Assembly (NCBI GenBank): GCA_023159155.1
Contig: JAJNNX010000081.1
Coordinates: 1 to 64,000, forward strand
Length of the DNA: 64,000 nucleotides
Direction: 5' to 3'
From: Ustulina deusta
Lineage: Eukaryota > Ascomycota > Sordariomycetes > Xylariales > Xylariaceae
Part shown: positions 47,277-58,748 of the stretch, one piece after another
How the letters are laid out: each line of letters begins with the position of its first letter
Position numbering within the stretch: position 1 is the first letter of the stretch
Program-made: the position numbers and the translations under genes
The notes under the pieces: model-generated
Databases searched by the model: none
Told to the model about the DNA's origin: nothing
What the model saw: the letters and a program-made list of their open reading frames with translations, nothing else

Positions 47277-48716
47277 ATGGCCCTGTCATCACCATCACCA
47301 TCCCCATCTCCCTCCACCACGCCTCATCCGGATCCCTCGGCACTCTGATTTCGACATGCAGTCTGTATCCCCTGTCCCTAGTAATCGCGTGCCTGCAGGT
47401 GCAGCGGCAACTCCAGCGCCGTCGCGGACGCGCACGGGGGCCCGGCCCGGGACCCGGTCTTCCGGGCGATCTTCCGGGCGATCTTCCGGGTCGCGATCCT
47501 TCCGTTCCTCCTCCCACTCCTACTACTCCAGCTCGTACCTCACCTCCTCCCGGAGATCATCTTCCAAACGAACAAGTCGGTACACAACAGGTGCCAGCTC
47601 GAGATCGAGATCGACAGCCGAAGCAACCAATGGTCGAGTACGCCGGCATCGTCGACGCCTTTTCAAAGATCTGGAATTCCGATGGCGATGGCGGGCTGAG
47701 AGCGTTCTATACTGGCCTGGCACAAGGTAAATAAAAATAAACCTTTCTTCTGTCCCTAAACATGTGTTCCTGAAGCCCTCGGGAGGTTCCATTGTGAAAC
47801 AAGCAAATTACTGACTCCCCGCTTAGATGCTCCCAAATCTGTCTTGGACTCTTTCCTCTTCTTTCTCTTCTATGAGTGGTTCCGCGCCCTACGCCTTCGA
47901 TCACGCCGGAGCACCGGTCGCGCGAAGGACAGAGGCCTAGGCGTGGTAGACGAGCTGGCCGTCGGTATGGCCGCCGGCGCCTGTTCACGGAGCTTCACCA
48001 CGCCCATAGCCAACGTCGTCACCCGCAAGCAGACGGCAACACTCCTCGGCCCTGATAGCGACCTCGGCGTTCGTGAAATCGTGCGCAGGATACGGAGGGA
48101 GAAAGGCATTGCCGGGCTCTGGTCGGGGTACTCGGCCAGCCTCGTGCTGGCGCTGAACCCGAGCTTGACGTTCTTCCTCCAGGAATTCCTGAAGGTGACC
48201 TTCGCCGAACAGACATATGACGACCTGAGTCCTCGCTTGACCTTCCTGTTTGCAGCGACTAGCAAGGCGATTTCTAGTCTCATCACATATCCTTTTCAAA
48301 TCGCCAAGACTAGGCTGCAAGCCGGTATACCCTTGGATTCGAATGAGTCGAACGAAAAGCAACCGAGCAAGACAAATGGGGTAAACTCGAAGTCCGACGA
48401 ATGTGCCGAGAGCGATCGAAATGTCGAGGGAGAGATCAACGAGAACAAGCCAAAGACGGTCCGCGCCGTGCAAAATCTCGCCCAACGAAGCATTTTCGGT
48501 ACGGTAACCCTTATTATCCAGACTGAAGGAATTGGCTCTCTGTACGATGGCGTTGGTGCCGAGCTGCTCAAGGGCTTCTTCAATCACGGTACAACCATGC
48601 TCGCCAAAGATGTGGTGCATAAGTTCTTGTTCAAGTTGTATATTTTTGCTCTCGGGGCCTTGGCGGAGTTCCGGAATCAACGGTCCCGGAGACAACCGTA
48701 CCACAAAAGGCACTAG
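47277..48716 (+). CDS. Mitochondrial-carrier-family protein, peroxisomal adenine-nucleotide-transporter type (start frame broken)
   Basis: Carrier-family protein resembling fungal peroxisomal ANT1/PMP47 transporters, which exchange adenine nucleotides across the peroxisomal membrane; substrate is inferred from family. Coding frame: about 47321-47726 joined to 47827-48716. Visible: a first repeat with ISTCSLYPLSLVIACLQVQ, a proline/arginine-rich insertion with LPGD repeats, ALRAFYTGLAQ-type helix end, a second repeat (TPIANVVTRKQTA, GIAGLWSGYSASLVL, NPSLTFFLQEF) and a third (SLITYPFQIAKTRLQAG, GIGSLYDGVGAELLKGFF). The only plausible ATG (47,277) is in a different frame; one base would have to be added between it and 47,321. 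The carrier frame itself is open from 47,222 but has no ATG. Either a frameshift, an assembly error in the TCACCATCACC run, or non-AUG initiation. The first-repeat motif also lacks the usual Asp/Lys/Arg. Confidence 0.75.
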
Positions 48717-49123
48717 GCCGTGTACTCCAATTTTATCGATAGAAGAACGCGTGGCGACAAGTCGGACAAACTCAACGTAGATAGACCAAGGTGAACGTTG
48801 TGGATGAAAACCTTATGTCCTGTAAGAAGGAACGAGAGGGAGGCGCGTCATCACTTCTTTCCTGTTTTGCATAGTCTGGAGGGAGGCGTTAATGAGGCCG
48901 GCATTCTCTATATTTGAAACAAGTATCTTAATGTAACTAGACTCAGAAGTCTGGGCGGGAAGAAAGTATGCGGCGTCGGTTTGGTGCGGACTTACGGCAG
49001 CGGAGCTGTGCCTGTGTATCCTGTCTGTGTTGCTTCTAGCTCGTCTTTTGGGTTCGGGGTCAATTGGCGGCGCAAGTCATGCCGGACCTCGAGTTAAATG
49101 CCATGTAACATGATCCGAATCGC
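48717..49123. other. Convergent 3' region, carrier / NOSIP-like
   Basis: 407 bp between two convergent stop codons; no gene or strong hairpin terminator is seen or expected. Presumably the two 3'UTRs. Confidence 0.5.
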
Positions 49124-50315
49124 TTAGCATTGAAATGTGGCAACACCGTTCTTGCGGACCTGGTTGGCGCCACCAGCCGAATAGCCCGTGCCCTCGCTCC
49201 TGAGCTCGACTAAACCCGGCCGTATTTTCTCGTTATCCTTCTTCTGATCCGTGTGATTCTCCTTGCGGCCGGGACCTCTGTGGCCGGTCAGGTCGGCGTC
49301 ACAAACGTAACACCTGAGCGCGTCGGCTTCCGTAGCGTGGGGATCGTGGTGCTTGTTTGGTTTCATGAATTTCCCAACACAGCTTCCACACAATACGTGC
49401 CCGCAGGGTTTCGCCAACATGGCCTTAGACGAGTTTCCCAGGCCTTTCTTGCACGAAGGGCATATCCGAATTCCCTTCCCATTCTTGCTCTGTTTGTCAT
49501 CGTCGTCCTCTGTGGCGAAGCGAACGCTGACTAGCGAGTGGAGCGAATACGTATGCGGCTTGTCCTCGGGCGACGCGGGGCATATCGGCTTCGTCTTGGT
49601 CTTCTTGACCACCTCGTGGAGGGTATCGCGGGTATTGCTAGAAGGGGTGACGGTGGGGACCCAAAAAGAAGGCAAGGTTGGACGAGCAGCTTTCTCGTCG
49701 TCGATGGCTTTCCGGGCCTTGGCTCGATCGTCAGCAGCGATGCGCTGCACCTCATCCTCGTCCAGCTCGAACTTCCGCTTTCGAGCTCCACTTCGGCGAT
49801 CGCCTTCAACGGTAGATGGCCCCTCTCTGTCGCGACTGTCGGGTGTCGGTGTTGGCCCAGCGGTGTCGGTGCTTCGCGATCGCACGTCGAGTCCGTTCTG
49901 CGTCATCTCGAACTCGCGCACCGCTCGCTCGCTCGCCTCGGCGTCCAGCTGGGCTTGGCGTTCGCGGGCGTCCCGATCCTCCTGCCCCTTCAGCTTGTCC
50001 AGGCGCTTAATCTCCTTCTTCTGCGCCACAATGTTGCTGAGGGCGCATTCGCGACAGAAGATGTCACCGTGGGTGCAGCACACGGGGTCGATGGCCGTCT
50101 CGAGACATAGGCGGCAGGCGGAGAAGGGGAGGAAGCTCTCACGGCTGAGACGGGCCGATGTCGACGTCCATGACTTTCGCGCCAGCTCCCTCTCGTACGA
50201 GGTGAATACGGCGCGGGAGGTGTTGCGTTTACCTGTTGCGTTGCTGTTGGCATGCACCATGACTGTAGAGAAGGAGGGAGATGGAGGCATGAGAAGACAA
50301 CGTACTGTGAGACAT
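49124..50315 (-). CDS. NOSIP-type RING/U-box protein
   Basis: Homologue of nitric-oxide-synthase-interacting protein, a nuclear E3 ubiquitin ligase associated with spliceosomes in other eukaryotes. Two exons (minus strand): 50315-50306 (10 nt) and 50232-49124; 372 aa. The micro-exon supplies MSH plus the first base of Ser, giving the family N-terminus MSHSKRNTSRAVFTSYERE. A continuous ORF using an ATG at 50,290 or 50,260 exists but would replace this conserved start with intron sequence. Visible: an N-terminal split U-box/RING with CRLCLETAIDPVCCTHGDIF and CREC (about 43-66); a long Lys/Glu/Arg helical linker; a C-terminal RING half with CPSCKKGLGN, KPCGHVLCGSC and CYVCDADL. Length and layout fit the family. 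Divergent from tafazzin with a 660-bp spacer. Confidence 0.88.
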
Positions 50316-50975
50316 GGTTGCGTAGAATGGAGAAGGCTGAGTTAAACGGGAGTGCGATGCCTAGGTACCTAACTCCATGGACGCTGTTTATGTTTACATG
50401 AGCTCGTCTGATAGGTATTGATTTTTGGTTGCAATCATCAACACAGTCGAGAAAGGCAGTGAAATGTGGACCATGTTACCAACCTAGGTACCTATTTAAG
50501 GTTATCTATTTTGAACCGTCTATCCCCATACAATATTGCAGGCACACAGCGTTCCATGCAAGTAAAGAAGGATATCTGCATAACCGACATGAATTGTTCA
50601 GCTCGTCCGAAACAACCTGCCCAGGTGGTGGTTCCTTAGGTTACTAAACTCTTGGCAAGCTCAACCTATTCCCCCGGAGCAGCCACCCCCCCATCCACCA
50701 ATCCTGATGTTACGTTTCTACATTTTCATCATCAATTCGACATGTAGTATTTTCTTTATTTCTTTTTCTTGTGCATGCGAGCATTGTACGGTTTATTGCG
50801 CTCTCCCCCCCCTCTATGTTTATGCAATGTCACTCTTTTCCATTTTAGCAAGAGCCTAAGAGAGAAAGAGAGAGATATATATAGTGAGAGTGGGCGAATG
50901 AAGGAGTGACGTTCCAAGCTCATCATCTCAGAATACCTACGATAGTATATCTCTTCATCCCAACAGTATTCAACA
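50316..50975. promoter_or_regulatory. Divergent promoter region, NOSIP-like / tafazzin
   Basis: 660 bp between divergent starts. Contains CCTAGGTACC palindromes at about 50,360 and 50,482 and a GA/TA microsatellite near 50,860-50,885, close to the tafazzin leader. No ORF. Confidence 0.55.
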
Positions 50976-52289
50976 ATGTCGTCGACAACATCTTCGGATT
51001 TGTCAAATAAGCCGCACCCGGCCCAGCCAAGTCTCCCCAGGCGCGTGACTTCGTCTCTGATCATGGGCCTAACCGCCTCGCTATCACGAGTCTTCATATA
51101 TGGTCTCAACTCGGTCGAAGTCACGGGTCTACAGAGATTCCTCGACATGTTGGACAAGCGGAAAGATGTCAACAGGAGGCAGAGAGGCCTTCTTACCGGT
51201 AAGCCTCTTACACTCTTGCACTCTTCATAACCTCTCACTGTTAGCGAGCCAGCTACTAACGTCGAGCCTCCCTCAGTCTGTAACCATGCGAGCGTGTATG
51301 TTGCTAGTAACTCATACGTCTATCTGTCTGCCCACTAGGATTCGAGTCTGACGAGTTCATTCGGATCACAGATCTGACGATCCCATAATGTGGGGAGTGC
51401 TACCCTTTGGACACGCCTTTAATCCCTCCAACCATCGGTGGAGTCTCGGCGCTCAGGACATATGTTTTAAGAACGGGTGAGAAGTTCCTTCCCCCACTCA
51501 CTCCACGACTTTTTATCGAACTGACCCCTTTGTCGCAGTCTCCTTGGTGCATTCTTTTCCGCCGGTCAGGTGCTACCCACACATCGGCTTCAATACTCGC
51601 CTCACGGCGGACTCTTCCAACCCACCGTGACACAGGCCATCAGGCTACTATCGGCCCAGCCCTTCCTGAAGCCGCCCCCCTCTAGCAAAGCAATGGCGGA
51701 TGAAGTGGACATCCCTGGCTTGTCTCCCGTCTACGCGGAGAACCGGCACAGCTGGGTCCACGTCTTCCCCGAAGCGTGTGTCCATCAACATCCGAAGATG
51801 TTCATGCGGTACTTTAAGTGGGGAGTTTCGCGCATGATCCTAGAGAGTGAGCCCATGCCCGATGTCTTACCCATCTTTGTCGATGGCACGCAACATATGA
51901 TGCCCGAAAACAGGGGCTGGCCGCGCTTTCTTCCGCGCTTTGGCGTCAAGCTCAGGGTTGCATTCGGCGAGCCCGTTGACGCAGAGAAGATCTTCGGGGA
52001 TCTACGTGCGCGATGGCAGGAATTGGTGAGGCAAGAGCATTCGAAAACCCAGATGCCGCAAGTCCTAGGGGAATTGTCCGACGAGCTCAAATATGGAGAA
52101 GAGGCTATGGAGTTGAGGGTCGAGGTCGCCAGGAGAGTGCGAGAGGAGGTCTCGAAAGTCCGAAGAAGTCTGGGTTACTCTGACGAGGAACCTCGTGGAT
52201 TCGAGCTGGCTGAGACATGGGAAAGGGAGCCTGAAAAGGATAGGTTCAAGAGTAATGTTGACGAGAGTCTAGTCAACAAGAGACAATAA
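50976..52289 (+). CDS. taz1: Tafazzin (monolysocardiolipin transacylase)
   Basis: Membrane-bound mitochondrial phospholipid acyltransferase that remodels cardiolipin. Four exons: 50976-51198, 51277-51295, 51372-51476, 51539-52289; 365 aa. Exon 2 is 19 nt and encodes the start of the catalytic motif: joining exons 1-3 yields VCNHASVSDDPIMWG, with the HX4D pair His78/Asp83. The donor GTATGT and phases fit only this arrangement. Other family signatures: NHRWSLGAQDICF, GQVLPTHRLQYSPHGGLFQP, WVHVFPEACVHQHP, RYFKWGVSRMILE and IFVDGTQHMMPENR. The usual FPEG acyltransferase motif reads FPEA (Ala195). The C-terminal tail is a charged helix (LRVEVARRVREEVSKVRRSL). Length matches fungal tafazzins. Confidence 0.9.
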
Positions 52290-52770
52290 TTGAATGAATA
52301 TTGAATAGTAATCAAGTGGTGAGTGACATTTTGTGAGAAACGGTATGAGAAAAGGTGGAAGTCTTCTGTCTGCTAGCCCTCCAGGAAAGGCTTACATCCA
52401 GGTATAATAATTATCTTGGTAGGGATAGAGGAGGGGGAAAAAAGAGACCATCGCATGAAAGAGCTTTGATTATTAGGAGACCTTTCCACTCGCAACCCGT
52501 AAATGCCACATAAAAGAGTCTACAACGAGCCCAGCCAATACTCCAACGCCACTCCCGTTCCGTTGCCCTCAACTAAACAGATTTATCCCTGCATGAATTG
52601 CTCTAGGCGAGCAGAGAACACCCTTCGACTGATTAACCACCCAACGAACTCGGAGACATCTTGGGTGCAGAAAAGAGGCGTCATCCCTCATGACCCTTTG
52701 CTTAGCATTCAAGATACGACGCCGCTACTTCAAGAACCAGATCTCCCTAAGCGTTCGGATGTCCTTGCCA
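52290..52770. other. Convergent 3' region, tafazzin / Pho85-type kinase
   Basis: 481 bp between convergent stop codons; nothing beyond likely 3'UTR sequence is visible. Confidence 0.5.
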
Positions 52771-54922
<2,152 letters not shown>

Positions 54923-57077
54923 ATGCGACCGCTGCACGGCGACGACGCCTGGGCCGGCCGTCAGCGACAGCGTGCGGCCAGACTCCTGGACCAAGATGCC
55001 CATCTAACCACCTCTTCCGCACATCATAGTCACATGTCCTTCTTTATTACCGACGAGGCGTCGCTTGATTCCCACCAGGGACGGTCAGCAGTGCCACCCC
55101 ACTTCAGGGAGTCGAAAAAGGTTGCCGAGCCGTCCCGAACTGACGATCGAGAGCACCAGAGAGATGACGAGCCTTCGTGCTCACCGTCCTCAAGGGCGTC
55201 CCTCTTCTCCCAGAGTCCTATCTCGCTCCCGTCACAGGCCCAGCAATTATCCGTATCACGCCCGATCACGCCCATTATGCTCGGTCCATCTTGTGTCGGC
55301 TCTGCCGGCAGTAGTTCCTCATCGCGAAGAAATTCGTTTGCCAGCTCACTCTCAGACCAAGATCGGGAGTCCGCCGGCGAGCCTGCCTCTGCCCCGAGTA
55401 TGCTAGATAGCGGTAGTGCTCCACAGCTTGTTATGCCTAGTATCATGATGCCCAGCCGTCGCCCCTTCACCGAAACCGGGAAGAATCTCGGACGCTTGAA
55501 GATCCTTTTTGCTGGCGATTCCGGTATGGTCCTTTATTATCTGCGGTTATTGCTCTTCTAACCACTCATATCTACAGGCGTGGGCAAGACGTCTTTACTA
55601 AAAGCGATCGTCCAAATCTGTCATCATATCGTACACGTAGACCCGATTCCACCCCTGGGTGAATCTAGTGAGGCCTCACGACCCGACATGGCCACGTCGA
55701 GAAAAAGGCCCCTATCCACAACTAGCATTTCCGAGATTCACGCCAGTACAAAACCCTACCCCGAATGGTGGCAGGAGCTAGACACTCCTGGCGTATCTCA
55801 TAAGCGGAAGAGACTGGGAGACAATGTACTAGAGCGCAACATCTGCTTTGTCGATACCCCAGGATATGGGCGTGGATCGTCGGTATGTTGTTCGCTTGTT
55901 GTTGACGAGACTAGGCACTGACTCGTGCAGGTGATGGAGACAATCGTGTCTTGCGTTGATTACATCGAGGCCCACCTGAGCAAAGTATCATCCGATGACT
56001 TAAGTGACTCGGACTTGATGAAGATGCTCGGGGGGAGCGGGGGCTGTCAAGTGGATGCCGTTCTCTATCTCATATCGCGCAGTAAGTCATTGCAATAGCA
56101 CTGGAGCAGAGCAGTGTCTAACAGACATCGAAGCCTTGAAACCAGCCGATCTGGAATATATTCGCCGTCTCACACCTCTGACGAATGTGATTCCCATCTT
56201 AACCCGAGCTGAATTGCTCTCCGAGGAACAAATCGCAGCGTGTAAACAGGGAATAGCTGGACAGCTTGGGGGCGCTGGCCTTCAGCCATTTACTTTCACA
56301 CCTATAGCGGCTCAGGAGACACGGGAATCATCCATACCATCAATTCCTTACACGGCCTCTAGTGCGACGGTGTCTGATCACGATATCATGGATGCCAGTC
56401 TGCTCATGAGCCCTGATTACGTTCAGCCACTGATACCGACAGATCTTGCCTTCCTTGTAGAAAAAATTTTCAGTCTTGATGGAGCATCCTGGCTCCGGCA
56501 CTCAGCGGCCAAGAAATACCTACAGTGGCGGGAGCTAACACCACGCCAGCCGCTTGACCTATATAGACCACTTGCCCCTCCCGTTCCTGCACTAGACTAT
56601 CCATTGGCCTTGCCCCAACTATCTTTATCGCTTGCCAGACGTCGCGGCCCACCGCAAGGCGATGGTATCGCGCGGGTTTGGGTGGCAGATTGGGCTACCG
56701 AGCTGCAGCGGGGCTTGGCGAGTGAGAGACGACGATACGAGACTCTTGCTCGTGGCGAGCGGGCGGTCTGGCTCACAGAGAAGCTGCACGAGTGCGTTCA
56801 AGACGGCACTCTGGTGGCGACGGGCGGGCCGAGGGAAGCGAGTAGTAGAGGACGGAGCGGCATAAGAAGTGGACGATATGCGGCGCCAAAAACTCAGCAA
56901 CACCAGGACCCATTGGGCTTACTTCAAGTGGCAGCCGATCTGAAAACTAGGGGCTGGATGGCTGTGGAAGTATTGGGCAGCTTGGGAATGGTTGGTCTAG
57001 TGCTATGGGTATCCAGGCATGGCTGGCCAACGAAAGCACTGGAGTTGGTTGATGGATGGGCGAGGTTTAGGGATTAG
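54923..57077 (+). CDS. Septin-like GTPase with C-terminal membrane segment
   Basis: Four exons: 54923-55523, 55578-55882, 55931-56081, 56125-57077; 669 aa. Residues 1-185 are Ser/Pro/Arg-rich and disordered. The G domain begins FAGDSGVGKTSLL: P-loop 198-206, with intron 1 splitting it after the first base of Gly201. G3 is DTPGYG (293-298). The G4 region reads PILTRAELLS where septins normally have AKAD. Between G3 and G4 are CVDYIEAHL and VDAVLYLISR, as in septin/TRAFAC GTPases. The C-terminal half is less conserved (Arg/Gly-rich), with one hydrophobic segment at about 632-648 (AVEVLGSLGMVGLVLWV). It has no septin coiled coil, so it is a non-canonical septin-type protein, probably tail-anchored; role unknown. 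The start is the ATG at 54,923; the frame extends upstream only through a TTG. Confidence 0.8.
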
Positions 57078-58748
57078 GCATGCGATGGGAAGGTCTTTTT
57101 TTTCTTTTCTTTTGGTTCTCTCCCTTCTTCTTCTTCTTCCTAACCCTTGCTGGCGGCTCTCCTCCGCAGCCTAATTATACCACTTATAGCGTGAGGGATA
57201 TTGGATATTGGTGTTGGGTGTAAGCTTATCGCCCTTTCTGAGAGCCCGGGGTTTGATACAGCAATGTATTATTGGGAGTTGGTTGTTTTAAAGGAAGTCT
57301 TACAAGAGAACACCTGGTCTTATTATTCAACAGGGAAATCTTAGCAAGTCGTAGTTTTATACCCAGAAAGCGGGCGTCTACTGGTGACAGAACCAGATGT
57401 GAAGACAGCAGCCTTTGGTTCTTTGGACAATACAAATGCGAATCAAATTTGGTGGTTGATGATACCCATGTTGTACCCATTGTACCCAATTGTCTGATCG
57501 CTAGTATCCAGAAGTGGGCAAGTTTTAATATAATATAATTGTTTTGATTTATTTAGTTCTAAAACCTGTTATATATTGCTTTCTATGTGTATAGTGAAGG
57601 TATTTTAAACCTAAACCAAAAAAAAAATAGATGGGACCTTTTTTTGAGTAACTGTAGGTACCTACATACTAGGTAAGTACTTATGTATTAAGTTGTAGGA
57701 ACATTCAAAAAAACAAGGTTAACCTACCTACTGTATGTCCAGGTTTCATCTTTGGCTCGTGACTGCTGTTGTTATCCCCCTACTAACATAGATCTCATTT
57801 AGAATACCTAGTCTCCTTGAGGGCGTCCAACCATGTCCATGACCATAACCAGGTGCCTACATACAAAATAGACAGATATAGACAACTGGATGGATATACA
57901 TGCAGCTGTTTTGCATAGATGTATACAATTTCCCTATTTCTCTTTGCTCTTCTTCTTTTCATTCACTACTTACATATACATGTCCTGTTCAAGTTCACAG
58001 TGCTGTTACACTAGCCTACCTAGGTAATCACGTCCTTGACTGGCTGCTGGTACCTATGTCCATGTCCACTAGGTACCTAGGTAGCAAGTAGGCACGCTAA
58101 CGACTCCCAGTATCCACGGTACCCATGTATCCGTCTATTTTTATTTGGCTGATTGACTTGGATCGTGTCCGGTACCGTCTCTCTTTCTCTCACTCCCACG
58201 GGCCAGACAGAACACAACACAGCACAACACAACACAAAACAAAACAAAACAACCATCTACCCAGCCTACGCCATCCCGCCCACATCCACCACATTCCAGC
58301 ACATCGGTACTGTGTCGGACTGCGTGGCAGTCTCTGGTCTGGCAGCGGCCTCGGAGGTGTTTGTCTAATCCAATCCAGCACGGCCAACGAACCCACTTCC
58401 ACCTCAGCATCAGCTCGACGGGATACAGGATTACGGCATACAGGATACTCTGGGTTACAGGATACTGCAGCATATTTGAATGACATGGCATCACTTGCAT
58501 CGTAGCGATCTTCTTCAGCATCTCCATTTCCAGCTCCATCAGCAATCCATCCACCCAGCGATTCCTCGTAGGCCCCGGCTCTCGTCCCTCGTTGTTCCTT
58601 GCGGTTCCCTCCCTGTCCTCCGACACCACGACTCTACGATTCTCCCATCCTACCGCAATTGTCCCTGTCCTACCGATAGCCCGATTCCGCCCACGTTGTC
58701 GAACAACGGCTGACACCCGCGCACGCGACACGCCACAGCCGCCCCCCA
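57078..58748. other. Intergenic region and leader of poly(A) polymerase
   Basis: 1.7 kb with no supported gene. Exact TACCTAGGTA at 58,017 and 58,074. An ACAAC/ACAAA-rich microsatellite (58,210-58,253) and C-rich sequence precede the ATG. A 126-codon ATG ORF (58,125-58,505) lies here but is composed of this low-complexity leader. Confidence 0.5.
58210..58253. repeat. ACAAC/ACAAA low-complexity repeat
   Basis: Tandem CACAACACAA units grading into CAAAACAAAA, about 0.5 kb upstream of the poly(A) polymerase start. Confidence 0.8.

Noticed and set aside
47985..48713. 242-codon minus-strand ORF opposite the carrier gene
   Set aside because: Overlaps an exon with clear carrier-family motifs on the other strand; no independent similarity.
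49353..50345. 330-codon plus-strand ORF antisense to the NOSIP-like gene
   Set aside because: It mirrors the minus-strand CDS; its Ser/Arg/Leu-rich content is the shadow of the Arg/Glu/Ala-rich real protein.
58125..58505. 126-codon ORF in the poly(A) polymerase leader
   Set aside because: Encoded largely by ACAAC/ACAAA microsatellite and repetitive leader sequence; no family features. At most an upstream ORF.
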